64,000 nucleotides of DNA from Sediminitomix flava (GTDB taxonomy: Bacteria > Bacteroidota > Bacteroidia > Cytophagales > Flammeovirgaceae): positions 124,001 through 188,000 of the forward strand of contig NZ_QGDO01000008.1 in the NCBI RefSeq assembly GCF_003149185.1, written 5' to 3'. The notes under the pieces are model-generated. The model searched no databases. It had not been told where the DNA came from and was given only the letters and a program-made list of their open reading frames with translations. Position numbers and translations under genes: made by a program. Positions 19,886 through 29,697 of this stretch are shown here, one piece after another; the first letter of the stretch is position 1, and every line of letters starts with the position of its first letter.

Positions 19886-21010
19886 ATGATGAAAAGGTAT
19901 CCCAAGTTCATATATCTGCTATTGCCATTTCTATTTTTTGCTTATATGAAAAGAGCAACTTGGCTCAATCCTGAGCATTTTAAAACAGAAGTTAATGGCA
20001 AGAAAACTCTTTTACATTTTCTCAAAAATGAAAATGGGATGAAAGTCGCCATCACAAATTATGGTGCTAGAATTGTCGGACTTCAAGTACCCGACAAAAG
20101 AGGAATAGAGACAGATGTTGTCTTGGGATTTGCTTCCATTCAAGATTACTTAAATACCAAACAAAAATACTTTGGTGCAAGTATCGGTCGCTACGCTAAT
20201 CGCATTGCTGAAGGTCAATTTGAATTGGAAGGTCAAAGCTATCAATTGCCAATAAATAATGGGAAAAACAGTATTCATGGTGGTTTGAAAGGCTTCCATG
20301 ATGTTGTATGGGAAATCAATGAGAAAAGTAGTAATCACATAAAGTTGAATTACACAGAAAAGCATTTAGCTGAAGGATTTCCTGGAAACTTGACAGTAGA
20401 AATCACTTATACCTTAAATTCAAACAATGAATTAAGTATAGTTTACAAGGCATCCACAGATAAAGCTACTCCCATAAATTTCACCAATCATTCCTTTTTT
20501 AATTTGAATGGAGAAGGAAGTGGCGATGTACTGAAACATCAATTACAGCTAAACGCTAAAGAATTCACACCAATTAATGAGAATCAAATTCCTTTAGGTT
20601 ATCAACTAAAAGTAGAAAATACTGCATTCGATTTTCGTAGTTTTCATGCCATAGGTCAAAGAATCGACGATGAAAATATTCAGCTCAAATATGGGAATGG
20701 CTACGACCACAATTTTGTCGTTAGCTCTGATGATAAAAATACGATCACAAAAGTAGCGAGTATTGTAGGTGACCAATCAGGAATACAAATGGATGTTTTC
20801 AGTGACCTGCCAGGAGTTCAATTTTATACTGCTAACTTTTTAAAAAGCTATAACACTTTAAAATCAGGAAAAACCGATGACAGAAGAACTGCATTCTGTT
20901 TAGAAACACAGCATTTTCCAGATGCGATAAATCAGAAAAACTTTTACCATAAAATATTAGAACCAAATGATGATTACCACAGCCAAACTGTCTATAAGTT
21001 TTCTTGGTAA
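19886..21010 (+). CDS. galM: Exported aldose 1-epimerase (mutarotase)
   Basis: 374 residues; a hydrophobic N-terminal segment (FIYLLLPFLFFAYM) suggests export or membrane anchoring. Mutarotase motifs are complete: GASIGRYANRIAEGQF, NSIHGG, TNHSFFNLNG (catalytic His) and CLETQHFPDA (catalytic Glu). It interconverts alpha and beta anomers of galactose or a related aldose released by the GH2 and GH117 enzymes on either side. It sits 6 bases after GH2, and two adjacent ATG codons could both start it. Confidence 0.85.
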   Translation: MMKRYPKFIYLLLPFLFFAYMKRATWLNPEHFKTEVNGKKTLLHFLKNENGMKVAITNYGARIVGLQVPDKRGIETDVVLGFASIQDYLNTKQKYFGASIGRYANRIAEGQFELEGQSYQLPINNGKNSIHGGLKGFHDVVWEINEKSSNHIKLNYTEKHLAEGFPGNLTVEITYTLNSNNELSIVYKASTDKATPINFTNHSFFNLNGEGSGDVLKHQLQLNAKEFTPINENQIPLGYQLKVENTAFDFRSFHAIGQRIDDENIQLKYGNGYDHNFVVSSDDKNTITKVASIVGDQSGIQMDVFSDLPGVQFYTANFLKSYNTLKSGKTDDRRTAFCLETQHFPDAINQKNFYHKILEPNDDYHSQTVYKFSW

Positions 21011-21053
21011 TCCATCTTCTAGCGTGCTATAAAAACCTTAAACAATACGTATA

Positions 21054-22313
21054 ATGAAAAGATTTTGGAGCATATTAGCGATTACTGCAACCTTACAAGC
21101 TTGCCAAGTAGAAGCTCAAAAAACAGAGCAAAAAGGCTTTCCTTTTATCCTACCAGATGAAAAGCCGAATAGAGAAATGAGTGCGGCAATGGAAAGAATC
21201 TATACAGATTATGAAGCCCCTCAACCACAAGACAATGAGCTATTCAGTCAGTTTAAATACACAAAGCTCAAAGGTTTTGATTATCACGGACATGATGGTA
21301 CCATTACTCGAAGAGACCCTTCAAAAGTAATTTTCCATGATGGAAAATACTATGTTTGGTATACTTATCGAAATACCTCTACCCCTCCAAGAGGTGCTGA
21401 CAATTGCAACGACACTATCCCATCTTCTGATTGGGATTTATCAGAAATTTGGTACGCTACTTCTGAAGATGGATTTACATGGGAAGAGCAAGGTGTCGCG
21501 ATCAAAAGACCAGAAAAGCCACTAGTTGGATGGCGTTCAGTTACTACAACTGATATATTGGAATGGGAAGGCAAATATTATTTGTACTATCAAGGGTTTA
21601 TGGAAGCCAGTGGTAAACGCGGAGATGACTGCCCCGTAGCCGTATCTTATGCAGATTCTCCAAATGGTCCTTGGACTCCATATAACAAAATTGTGATTCC
21701 AAACGGAGCAGAGGGTGAATGGGATCAATATTCAATTCATGACCCATACCCACTTGTTCATGACGGGAAAATCTACTTATACTACAAGTCTGATTTCAAC
21801 AAAAGACCTCATTTAGTGCGTATGCAAGGACTCGCGACAGCTGATAATCCACTAGGGCCATTTACAAAACATCCATTAAACCCTGTGGTTACTTCGGGTC
21901 ATGAAACTACGCTTTTTCCTTATAAAAATGGGGTTGCAGCTCTTGTATATAAAGATGGACCAGAACATAATACCATTCAATATGCAGAGGATTGGGTTAA
22001 CTTCGAAATAGCATCTATTACAGAATTAATGCCTATTGCTGCAGGACCTCATGTGCCAGATGCTTTTACCAATACTAAAGATGGTAGAGGAATTACTTGG
22101 GGTTTATCACACTTTATTGGCATGGGCGAAAGAGGAAAAAAACATTCTATGCTCGTTCGTTTTGACTGTGATTTGAGTAGAGATATTCATGACCCTCAAA
22201 TGAAAGGCCACCAAGTATATCACAAACCAGAAACCTATTTTAAGCAAGGTTTGAGTGCAAAACAAAGAGCTCGTATTGAGAAAGAAAATCAGCAAAAACA
22301 GTTAGCAAAGTAA
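21054..22313 (+). CDS. GH117 alpha-1,3-(3,6-anhydro)-L-galactosidase
   Basis: 419 residues, lipobox LQAC (Cys17). Five-bladed propeller GH117 motifs: [89 protein letters not shown] and MPIAAGPHVPDAF. The sequence follows my memory of characterised neoagarobiose hydrolases closely along its whole length. It releases 3,6-anhydro-L-galactose from the non-reducing end of neoagaro-oligosaccharides. Last gene of the plus-strand operon. It differs clearly from the second GH117 at 27382-28629. Confidence 0.92.
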   Translation: MKRFWSILAITATLQACQVEAQKTEQKGFPFILPDEKPNREMSAAMERIYTDYEAPQPQDNELFSQFKYTKLKGFDYHGHDGTITRRDPSKVIFHDGKYYVWYTYRNTSTPPRGADNCNDTIPSSDWDLSEIWYATSEDGFTWEEQGVAIKRPEKPLVGWRSVTTTDILEWEGKYYLYYQGFMEASGKRGDDCPVAVSYADSPNGPWTPYNKIVIPNGAEGEWDQYSIHDPYPLVHDGKIYLYYKSDFNKRPHLVRMQGLATADNPLGPFTKHPLNPVVTSGHETTLFPYKNGVAALVYKDGPEHNTIQYAEDWVNFEIASITELMPIAAGPHVPDAFTNTKDGRGITWGLSHFIGMGERGKKHSMLVRFDCDLSRDIHDPQMKGHQVYHKPETYFKQGLSAKQRARIEKENQQKQLAK

Positions 22314-22316
22314 ATG

Positions 22317-22360
22317 AAAAATGGGTCTAGCTTTGAATTAAGATAGACCCATTTTTTTTT
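22317..22360. terminator. Bidirectional terminator between the two large operons
   Basis: AAAATGGGTCTA/TAGACCCATTTT, 12-bp perfect arms, followed by nine or more T on the plus strand and a T-rich tail on the minus strand. It separates convergent GH117 and KDG kinase genes. Confidence 0.88.
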
Positions 22361-22376
22361 AGAGAAATATTTTAAA

Positions 22377-23381
22377 TCACCTAGAAACCTTAGCACCGCC
22401 CTCTGCTTGCATAAGCTGATAAACCTCTTCTAAAGCAACATCATTGAAGTCTCCCTCAATACCATGTTTTAACGTAGAGGAAGCTGTCGCAAAGTCTATC
22501 ACTTCTTGGAGGTTTTCAGAGGTATTTAAACCATAAATTATCCCTGCCATAAAAGCATCTCCACCGCCAACTCGATCCACAATGTGGGTAAGCTCATATT
22601 TTGTACTACGATAAACTTTTTTACCATCGTAAAGGACGCCCTGCCAAGTATGATGACTTGCTGAATACACCCCTCTAGAGGAAAAAACAACAATTTTACA
22701 TTTTGGATTTTCTGACATCAATTTATCAGCAGACTTCGCAAATTCTTCATCTGGAATTTCTTCTTTAAGTACATCAAAATCGGGATGAATTCCAGACATC
22801 ACATGACAGCCTTTCATCAGCTTGGGCATTACTTCAGTATCAGACTTTCCCCACTTCCAAAGTTTAGCTCTGAAATTGTAGTCCATAGAAACTTGTAGCC
22901 CCATTTCATTGGCTTTCAAAATTGCTTGCTCACATAATAAAGCTGCATTTTCAGAAACTGCTGGAGTGATTCCACTCCAATGAAACCATGTTGCCCCTTC
23001 AAAAATTTCATCCCAATCTAAATCTTCAAGCTGTAAATTTGTAAAACAACTCTCTGTTCGATCATAAATTACTTTCCCTCCTCTGTGCATATTGGCCCCT
23101 TCCACAAAATACACCCCCATTCGACCTTCTTGTCTCAAGATATACTTTGTTCCTACATTATGTCCTTTCAAAAATTTAATGGCTTCATCCGCATATTCAT
23201 GATGAGGAAGAGCAGATACCATTTCTACATTCAATCCAAATTTAGAAAGGCTTGCCGCAACATTCCCTTCAGCTCCGCCATAATGGATTTCAAGTGTGGG
23301 GCTTTGAGAAAAACGCTTATTAGAAGGGGGAGAAAGTCGAATCAATATTTCTCCGAAAGTGATAATCTTTGGTTTATTCAT
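22377..23381 (-). CDS. kdgK: 2-keto-3-deoxygluconate (KDG) kinase, PfkB family
   Basis: 334 residues, no signal peptide, so cytoplasmic. PfkB/ribokinase fold: ITFGEILIRLSPP at the start, YGGAEGNVAASLSKFG sugar-binding loop, MDYNFRAKLW, and VDRVGGGDAFMAGIIY with catalytic Asp275 and the anion hole. It phosphorylates KDG to KDPG with ATP. The aldolase gene 17 bases upstream supplies the next step, making the pair the end of a galacturonate- or anhydrogalactose-type route. Related kinases act on KDG, KDGal or other 2-keto sugars, so exact substrate is inferred from context. Confidence 0.88.
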   Translation of the reverse strand: MNKPKIITFGEILIRLSPPSNKRFSQSPTLEIHYGGAEGNVAASLSKFGLNVEMVSALPHHEYADEAIKFLKGHNVGTKYILRQEGRMGVYFVEGANMHRGGKVIYDRTESCFTNLQLEDLDWDEIFEGATWFHWSGITPAVSENAALLCEQAILKANEMGLQVSMDYNFRAKLWKWGKSDTEVMPKLMKGCHVMSGIHPDFDVLKEEIPDEEFAKSADKLMSENPKCKIVVFSSRGVYSASHHTWQGVLYDGKKVYRSTKYELTHIVDRVGGGDAFMAGIIYGLNTSENLQEVIDFATASSTLKHGIEGDFNDVALEEVYQLMQAEGGAKVSR

Positions 23382-23398
23382 TTAGCTAGTTTTTATGG

Positions 23399-24088
23399 TT
23401 AGAGCACTGGGTATTCCTCTTTTCGGTAAGATTCAACAAAAGTGGTCAAAGTAGAAACTAAATTGAAAATTGAATCATAATCCCAATTTCCCTCTTGGTC
23501 TTTTATGACTAAATTACTTCCAATCCCGACACAACTTACGCCTACATCTAACCACTTCGTCAAATCCTCAATTGTAGGTTTTACGCCTCCCGTTGGCATT
23601 ACGTCTGTCCAAGGCATAGGTGCTTTAATTCCTTTGATAAAATTGATGGCATCGAAGGCATTCGCTGGAAAAATCTTAACAACCTCTGCTCCTAATTCAT
23701 GTGCGTCGGAAACTTCAGAAACCGTACTACAACCTGGAAACCATGCAATTTTTCTTCGGTTACACAATTTCCCGATTTCATCATTAAATAATGGAGAAAC
23801 AATAAAATCTGCCCCATTTTGAATGAAAATTGCAGCAGTATGTGCATCTACAATAGAGCCTATACCTATAGCCAAATCAGGCATTTCTATTCTAGCTTTT
23901 TTGATCAACTCAGCAAATAGTTCATGAGCAAACTCAGCTCTGTTTGTGAATTCAAAAACCCTTACTCCTGCCTCATAAACCGTTTTCATAAAGGCTAGAC
24001 TTTGAAGTACATCTGCATTGAAAAAAACAGGTACTATCACTGTTTTTTTCATTTTGGTAACGACTTCTATTCTACTAAATTTTGCCAT
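23399..24088 (-). CDS. eda: KDPG (2-keto-3-deoxy-6-phosphogluconate) aldolase
   Basis: 229 residues, cytoplasmic class I aldolase. VFEFTNR (Glu46 and Arg50), IGIGSIVDAHTA, FPGCSTVSE, VVKIFPA with Schiff-base Lys138, and MPTGGV phosphate-binding motif. It cleaves KDPG to pyruvate and glyceraldehyde-3-phosphate. It lies 7 bases after the sulfatase stop and 17 bases before the kinase start, so the three are surely co-transcribed, an unusual pairing of an exported sulfatase with cytoplasmic catabolic enzymes. Confidence 0.9.
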   Translation of the reverse strand: MAKFSRIEVVTKMKKTVIVPVFFNADVLQSLAFMKTVYEAGVRVFEFTNRAEFAHELFAELIKKARIEMPDLAIGIGSIVDAHTAAIFIQNGADFIVSPLFNDEIGKLCNRRKIAWFPGCSTVSEVSDAHELGAEVVKIFPANAFDAINFIKGIKAPMPWTDVMPTGGVKPTIEDLTKWLDVGVSCVGIGSNLVIKDQEGNWDYDSIFNLVSTLTTFVESYRKEEYPVL

Positions 24089-24095
24089 GGTTATT

Positions 24096-25496
24096 TTAGT
24101 TTTCTTTTTCCATTAATCGATACTTATCCATTCTCTCCATTGCCTTTCCCTCATATTTCCTCTTTAGTTGCCACCTAGGTCTTGCCAATGTCAACTCCCA
24201 CTCAAATAGACGTTTATAGAGTTTCTGTACTTTTTGAGGATACTTACTCGCTAGATTATTTTGTTCAGACTGGTCATTTGGAAGATAGTATAATTCAGCA
24301 GGTCTATCTGGAAATCGTAACAGTTTCCAATCTCCATCTCTTATAGCTGCTCTATTTTCTTTTTTCCAAAAAAGGGATTGATGTGGTCTTTCATTGAGCT
24401 CACCTTTCAGATAAGGTATCAAATTGACACCATCAATATTTGATAGCTGATTTAAATCCCCTTTTCCAAGTTGATAAAAGGTTGGTAATAGGTCTAAAGT
24501 ACTGATTGGGTAGGTATACCTTTCGCCCTCTGAAAGGACTCCTTTGTATTTCATTATAAAAGGAACTCTAATGCCTCCTTCCAAATGATTGGCCTTTGTT
24601 CCACTCAAAGGTTTATTTGAGGATGCATTTGAATCTGTAGGTCCGCCATTATCATTGGTAAATACGATTAATGTGTTTTCCTCGATTCCTAATGATTCAA
24701 TAGTTTCAAATACAGAACCACATGCTTTATCCATAGCAAGTGTCATAGCAGCAAGTTTTTTCCTTTTTCCAGATAGTTTTGGAAATTGACCAAGGTCTTC
24801 TTTTAACGCATCCATAGGAGAATGAACCGCATTAAATGATAAAATGATGAAAAAAGGGGCTTCATCATCTTTTTTTATAAAATCGTTAGCTGCATTTGCA
24901 AAGGTATAAGTTAAATACTCATCGGTCTCTCCGTAATTTTTGAATCCTTTCTCAAGAAAATCTTCCGTCTTTTTTGTAGGATGTGCTTCGTTGTATTCAT
25001 AGTAACTTCTCGCTCCTCCTCTAAAACCATAGAAGGTTTCAAAACCTCTTTTTGTAGGGTGAAACTGATCTGCATTTCCCTGATGCCATTTGCCGAATAA
25101 TGCTGTTCTATATCCTAAACTTTTCATATAGTTAGCCATAGTTTTCTCTTCAAGAGGTAAACCCATTTCATCATCAGGGAGATTATAATTCTCCATGATT
25201 CCTGGAACATTATTTTCCTCAAAGCCAAATCTTTGCTGATACCTACCTGTAAGAATTCCTGCTCTTGAAGGACCACAAACAGCCGCTGTGACGTAAGCCT
25301 GTTCAAAGACGATACCTTGAGTTGCTAACTTATCTAAGTTTGGTGTCTTAAATTCTTTACTCCCTTGAAATCCAAAGTCTGCGTAACCCGCATCATCAGA
25401 TATGATAAGTATGATATTAGGCTTTTCTTGAGCATTTACATGGATAGTCAAAAAAAGAAAAAACAAGCAACATATACCTTTATAAATAATCTTCAT
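24096..25496 (-). CDS. Sulfatase (S1 family, CGPSR active site)
   Basis: 466 residues with signal peptide ending HVNAQ. IILIISDDAGYADFGFQGS (Asp34/Asp35), VCGPSRAGILTGRYQQRFGFEENN with formylglycine precursor Cys74, ALFGKWHQGNADQFHPTKRGFETFYGF, FTNDNGGPTDSNAS and LEGGIRVPFIMKY. In KWHQG a Gln replaces the usual Leu. Closest in the window to the sulfatase at 13669-15090. It heads the three-gene unit with aldolase and kinase. Predicted periplasmic galactan-oligosaccharide sulfatase; sulfate position unknown. Confidence 0.88.
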   Translation of the reverse strand: MKIIYKGICCLFFLFLTIHVNAQEKPNIILIISDDAGYADFGFQGSKEFKTPNLDKLATQGIVFEQAYVTAAVCGPSRAGILTGRYQQRFGFEENNVPGIMENYNLPDDEMGLPLEEKTMANYMKSLGYRTALFGKWHQGNADQFHPTKRGFETFYGFRGGARSYYEYNEAHPTKKTEDFLEKGFKNYGETDEYLTYTFANAANDFIKKDDEAPFFIILSFNAVHSPMDALKEDLGQFPKLSGKRKKLAAMTLAMDKACGSVFETIESLGIEENTLIVFTNDNGGPTDSNASSNKPLSGTKANHLEGGIRVPFIMKYKGVLSEGERYTYPISTLDLLPTFYQLGKGDLNQLSNIDGVNLIPYLKGELNERPHQSLFWKKENRAAIRDGDWKLLRFPDRPAELYYLPNDQSEQNNLASKYPQKVQKLYKRLFEWELTLARPRWQLKRKYEGKAMERMDKYRLMEKEN

Positions 25497-25530
25497 ATAA
25501 AACCTTTTATGAGAATAGATATTTACAATG

Positions 25531-25562
25531 ATAAAGTCCTCTATTTGATTAGAGGACTTTAT
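25531..25562 (-). terminator. Terminator-like hairpin after GH16
   Basis: ATAAAGTCCTCTA/TAGAGGACTTTAT, 13-bp perfect arms with a 6-nt loop, in the 83-base gap between GH16 (stop 25580) and the next sulfatase (start 25496). The T run beyond the stem is weak, so it may only partly stop transcription. Confidence 0.65.
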
Positions 25563-25579
25563 AACTTACTTTTCTATCA

Positions 25580-27268
25580 TCAGCTAACGATCAACTTTCT
25601 TACCGTACTAAATTTTCCACTTTTCAGATGAATGAAGTAAACACCTGAAGGAATTTCCCCCAAGTGTAGTTGATATGAAGACTGATTTTTTAAATGCTGC
25701 CTTATATACGTTTTCCCATGAATGTCTATCAAACGTAGTTCAAACTCCCGAAGCGGTAAACCCAAAATATTCACTTCTCCTGAAGCTGGATTTGGACTTA
25801 GTTTGATCTTGCTACTTCCTAGTTCATCCGAATCTGTAATTGTCTTTGTCACACGAACATTTATTGTTGCTTTAATATCTCCAACTGATGCGGTTATGAC
25901 AGCCTCTCCTTCAGCAAGACCTGTAACTTTACCGTTTTGGTCAACTGTAGCAATTGTTGGATCATTGGAAATATAATCAACTCCTATACCTGATAATTCA
26001 GTAGGACTTATTTGTGGAGAAAGTGTATAAGATTCTCCAACATTTAATTCTACATCTGATTCTGAGAAACCTATTTCGGTAATAGTTGCTGCAACAGGCT
26101 TATAAGCTCTAATCCAGTTTACTCTCAATTCTTGTTTGTTTGGATCACTTAAATCGTCATCAGAAGGTGTTTGTCCGCTGCTCACCAACCAACTTTGAGA
26201 TTCGATATTGACAATAATATCCAACTCTTTCGTAAAACCTGTTCCATTCTGATAATTGCCTGGATCTATCACATTAATTCCATTTGATGCCTCACTTGTA
26301 GCTTTGAGCGTTTCAAAAGAATAACTAGACTCCCTTGCATGAATTGTTATATCTGAATAACCGTTCGTACTCGTAGGCATCCCTCCTATGTTTGATCCAA
26401 ATTCGTCTTTTGCCCCCTCTGGATGAATATCGTTGTAATAAGTATATTCCCAAGTACCATGTATATCTGTTGCAATCGCATTTTCATACAATACACGTAC
26501 TAATTTCCCATCAATATAATATTCGAAATGATTAGGAGAAATCCAGTTTACAGCCAAACGGAAGTATCTTCGATCTCCATCATTCCAACACCAATCTCCC
26601 CATCCATAGTTTGTATTAACTCTACTATCTGGCCACCAACTATTTCGATCACGAGGTTGGTAATCGTGAAATGGATTTCTGATAAATGAGTGATGTGAAA
26701 TATGTGTAAATTGTTTGAAATAGTCTACGTCACCATAGTTTTCAATGATATCAATTTCTTGTGTATCATCGGGGCTTAACAACCAAAAACAGGATGCTAA
26801 AGCGATGTTTGCAACACTCAAGCTCGTTTCTACATAAACAGGATAAACAACCTTTTGATTAGAGGTAATGCAACCTGCATTTACACCACCCTCCGTTTTA
26901 TTCATCTTATAAGCTGGTAATCCATTTGCGTATGGATATTGTGGATTAGGTTGATTATTTTTATCAAATCGAGATGATTTCAAAATCAAATCTCCACCTT
27001 CAACAGAAACGTGGTTGTATTTCCAATAGGTTGTACCAGGGCCATCCCAATGATTATGATAGAAATTATACCACATATCATTCGGACCAAAATTGGTCTT
27101 ATCATTCGAGGCATCGAAAGTATAATTAAAATCGTCGGATACATTGGTCTGTAATTCCCAAACTTTCCCTGTACCCGCATTGGCTGCTACAGGTATATCT
27201 TTCCAATCTTGTGCAATTGCAAATGTTGCACTTAAACCTAATAAGACACTTAAAAATAATGATTTCAT
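25580..27268 (-). CDS. GH16 beta-agarase with Big_2 domain and T9SS sorting domain
   Basis: Start chosen at 27268 (562 residues): the ATG follows a strong AGGGAGG ribosome site and opens the signal peptide MKSLFLSVLLGLSATFAIA; a frame opening at 27334 adds 22 unlikely residues. The GH16 domain spans about 25-385. FWLLSPDDTQEIDIIENYG carries Glu171 (nucleophile), Asp173 and Glu176 (acid/base). ISHHSFIRNPFHDYQPRD, YYIDGKLVR and KELDIIVNIESQSW match GH16_16 agarases as I recall them. Then follow a Big_2 Ig-like domain (about 395-465, GKVTGLAEGEAVITA) and a T9SS type A domain (about 485-562). It is a secreted endo-enzyme that starts agar breakdown. Confidence 0.88.
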   Translation of the reverse strand: MKSLFLSVLLGLSATFAIAQDWKDIPVAANAGTGKVWELQTNVSDDFNYTFDASNDKTNFGPNDMWYNFYHNHWDGPGTTYWKYNHVSVEGGDLILKSSRFDKNNQPNPQYPYANGLPAYKMNKTEGGVNAGCITSNQKVVYPVYVETSLSVANIALASCFWLLSPDDTQEIDIIENYGDVDYFKQFTHISHHSFIRNPFHDYQPRDRNSWWPDSRVNTNYGWGDWCWNDGDRRYFRLAVNWISPNHFEYYIDGKLVRVLYENAIATDIHGTWEYTYYNDIHPEGAKDEFGSNIGGMPTSTNGYSDITIHARESSYSFETLKATSEASNGINVIDPGNYQNGTGFTKELDIIVNIESQSWLVSSGQTPSDDDLSDPNKQELRVNWIRAYKPVAATITEIGFSESDVELNVGESYTLSPQISPTELSGIGVDYISNDPTIATVDQNGKVTGLAEGEAVITASVGDIKATINVRVTKTITDSDELGSSKIKLSPNPASGEVNILGLPLREFELRLIDIHGKTYIRQHLKNQSSYQLHLGEIPSGVYFIHLKSGKFSTVRKLIVS

Positions 27269-27381
27269 CACTACCTCCCTTTTCAAAATTTTCAAATTGT
27301 AAGGCTGTGATAGCCTTGGCCAGATACAGACCAAGGACTATTCATCTTTACACATCAGCCTTAACCACTTAGAACTAGGTG

Positions 27382-28629
27382 TTACTTTGATTGATCACTA
27401 GCATCGCTAGCTTCTTTATTTTTTACCTCGCCTTTGGCTACATGCGTCGTTTTTCTTTTCCCTTGGAATCGACGAATGTATTGCCAATCATAATTGTGAT
27501 ACTTATGCGTCAACCCCCATTCAAAAATGGCGAATGGCTCTTCCGTATCTAAAGTTCTGTTCAGACCAATTGCATGAGGTGCGCCCGGAATGACGGAGGC
27601 AATCTCAAAGTTGATTCCATCTTTTGAGAGTTGAACCGTATTCTTTTCAGGTCCATCGGTTGTAATGAGTGAGGCGATTCCGTCTTTATGAGGCCAAACA
27701 CAGATTTCATGTCCGCTATTTGAGATAGGATTATATTTCGACTTAATATATGGTCCTTTAGGATTATCCGCGATCGCTACACCATGTCTGATTTGACGCC
27801 CGCCAAACGTAATCGCCTCACCCATTTGTTCTCCTTTGTAATAGAGATAAAACTTTCCATTGTATGGAATGATACAAGGGTCGTGAACTTTATGACTATC
27901 AAAGTCTCCTTTCTTTTCTACCAAGAATCTATTGTCTTCATCCCCTTTCCAAATTCCATTATCCGCAGGGCTTAAGATTGGTTCTTCACTTTTTGTCCAA
28001 GGACCGTAAGGCGAATTTGACCAAGCCAAGCCAACCTGATTTTTAACTCGTACATTGTATGGTGATTTTACAGTCTGATAACACAAATAATACACACCAT
28101 CATGCACCATGATTTCAGTCGTAAAAACTGATCGATCATCGTAAGCTCCCTTTTCACCTCTAGCCACTGCAATTCCTTCTTCTTTCCAAGTCCAACCGTC
28201 TTCCGAAGTTGCATACCAAATGTCACATCTGTCCCAAGGAAATACTTTTTCGTTTTCGATATCACCCGCAAAACCATCCGTTTTCCCCACACTTTTCGAA
28301 TACCAAACAAAGTATTTACCGTCTACTTTGATTAGCGCACTCGGGTCTCTTCTTACCACGCCTTCTTCATAGGCTAAATCTCCTTTCAAATCATGAACAG
28401 TGAATTCACCAAACCATTCATTGGTCAAATCATCTGACCAAGCCAAAGCCCTTTTAGAAGCAGCACTTAAATGGTCTTTATCTGTAATTCCTAAAAAGTC
28501 TAGTTTTTCTTCCGAAATCTCATTTGCAGAGATATCTCCTTTTGCTATTTCTTCTTTTGCAGAAGGGTTACATGCGGCTAACACGCCTAAACCCGCTGCT
28601 ACTATTGTGTTGAATATTGTTGATTTCAT
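27382..28629 (-). CDS. GH117-related glycosidase (divergent copy)
   Basis: 415 residues, lipobox LAAC. GH117 motifs recur with changes: [59 protein letters not shown] and [16 protein letters not shown] (versus SGHETTLFP in the other copy). An insertion around [18 protein letters not shown] and loss of the IAAGPHVPDAF loop suggest another substrate, perhaps a differently substituted L-galactose. Zobellia is known to encode several GH117 clades of unequal activity. The C-terminal tail is Lys/Ala/Asp-rich and probably disordered. It lies 39 bases after the RhaT-like gene. Confidence 0.82.
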   Translation of the reverse strand: MKSTIFNTIVAAGLGVLAACNPSAKEEIAKGDISANEISEEKLDFLGITDKDHLSAASKRALAWSDDLTNEWFGEFTVHDLKGDLAYEEGVVRRDPSALIKVDGKYFVWYSKSVGKTDGFAGDIENEKVFPWDRCDIWYATSEDGWTWKEEGIAVARGEKGAYDDRSVFTTEIMVHDGVYYLCYQTVKSPYNVRVKNQVGLAWSNSPYGPWTKSEEPILSPADNGIWKGDEDNRFLVEKKGDFDSHKVHDPCIIPYNGKFYLYYKGEQMGEAITFGGRQIRHGVAIADNPKGPYIKSKYNPISNSGHEICVWPHKDGIASLITTDGPEKNTVQLSKDGINFEIASVIPGAPHAIGLNRTLDTEEPFAIFEWGLTHKYHNYDWQYIRRFQGKRKTTHVAKGEVKNKEASDASDQSK

Positions 28630-28668
28630 TTTCTTTCTTGTTTAAAAAATAATGTTGTTTGTTTTCTT

Positions 28669-29676
28669 TTAAGCTAAGCCATTACCAATAGCAACGATGC
28701 AAATCCCAATAATCATACAGCTCAAGCCGACATATAATGCACCTTTTGCTTTTGTAGAAGCATTTACCCATTCGCGAGTGAGCAAACCACTCACAATAGC
28801 TACTGCAACTGAAACCGTATTGAATATCGCATAACCAACTGTTCCTCCGTTACTTCCCAATTGGAAAGCGGCATAAGCGAAAGCTGCTGAAGCTGTGAAG
28901 TTAAAAATTCCCATCACAGTGGTAAGTGCTGTATTTCTTAAAAGATTTGGTGTTTTAAAACGCCCCCAAAGCCCTTTAGCGGTCAATTGTTGCCCAAAAT
29001 ACAATGCGATAGCAATACCACCAGCCATATAAATAATATACATTACTGCAATTGCACTTACCCACTCAGGATTACCCATTTTCAAACAAGCTTCATGAAT
29101 GATGCTTCCTCCCACTGTGTTTGCATAGCTAAATCCTGTTGCCAAAAGTCCACCGATTACTGCAATCAGAATCCCTGTGGTCATTGAACCTTTTTTCTCA
29201 CTTTCTTGACTCCCTTCATCTTTCTGACGAATGATTCCTGCTCTACCATTATTGATTACTCCCATCAGAACAACAAAAATCCCAATCATTATCGTTACAA
29301 ATACAGGAGTAGCAGGCAGACCGTCGATCATAAATGGAATGAGAGATCCTACTAAAATAATCGTCCCGATAAAAAGTGAAAAACCGAGGGATAATCCAAT
29401 ATGATTAATGGCTTTCCCCCACATCATCACACCAATTCCCCAAAGAAAACTTGAGATTCCCATTCCAATCAATACTGGTGTTGGAATAGCTAATAAAATA
29501 TCACCAAAGCCTTCAATCAATCCGAAAGCAGCTACATTGGGAATTAGAAAACAGTTGATGGCAAAAAACAATGCCCACGTATTTTCAAACTCAAAATCTT
29601 TTGCGTACTTCTCTGGCAATGCGTATAAACCTAGCATAACACCTGCTGCAATTGCCCAAATAATTCCTTCTATCAT
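28669..29676 (-). CDS. RhaT-family sugar:proton symporter
   Basis: 335 residues, about ten predicted membrane helices beginning MIEGIIWAIAAGVMLGLYALP. Hallmarks of the L-rhamnose/proton symporter family are FLWGIGVMMWGKAINHIGLSLGFSLFIGTIILVGSL and paired GGxxATGFSYANT/MGIFNFTASAAFAYAAFQLG segments. The only extended polar loop (about 145-165, KDEGSQESEKKGS) is cytoplasmic. No rhamnose genes are nearby. It sits between a mutarotase and GH117, so 3,6-anhydro-L-galactose or L-galactose is a reasonable cargo (inference). It is the only inner-membrane sugar transporter seen in the window. Confidence 0.82.
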   Translation of the reverse strand: MIEGIIWAIAAGVMLGLYALPEKYAKDFEFENTWALFFAINCFLIPNVAAFGLIEGFGDILLAIPTPVLIGMGISSFLWGIGVMMWGKAINHIGLSLGFSLFIGTIILVGSLIPFMIDGLPATPVFVTIMIGIFVVLMGVINNGRAGIIRQKDEGSQESEKKGSMTTGILIAVIGGLLATGFSYANTVGGSIIHEACLKMGNPEWVSAIAVMYIIYMAGGIAIALYFGQQLTAKGLWGRFKTPNLLRNTALTTVMGIFNFTASAAFAYAAFQLGSNGGTVGYAIFNTVSVAVAIVSGLLTREWVNASTKAKGALYVGLSCMIIGICIVAIGNGLA

Positions 29677-29697
29677 AGTTCTAAGGTTTAGAAATCA

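Noticed and set aside
27269-27334. Longer N-terminus for the GH16 enzyme
   Set aside because: It would place 22 charged residues before a complete signal peptide, and the strong AGGGAGG site serves the internal ATG.
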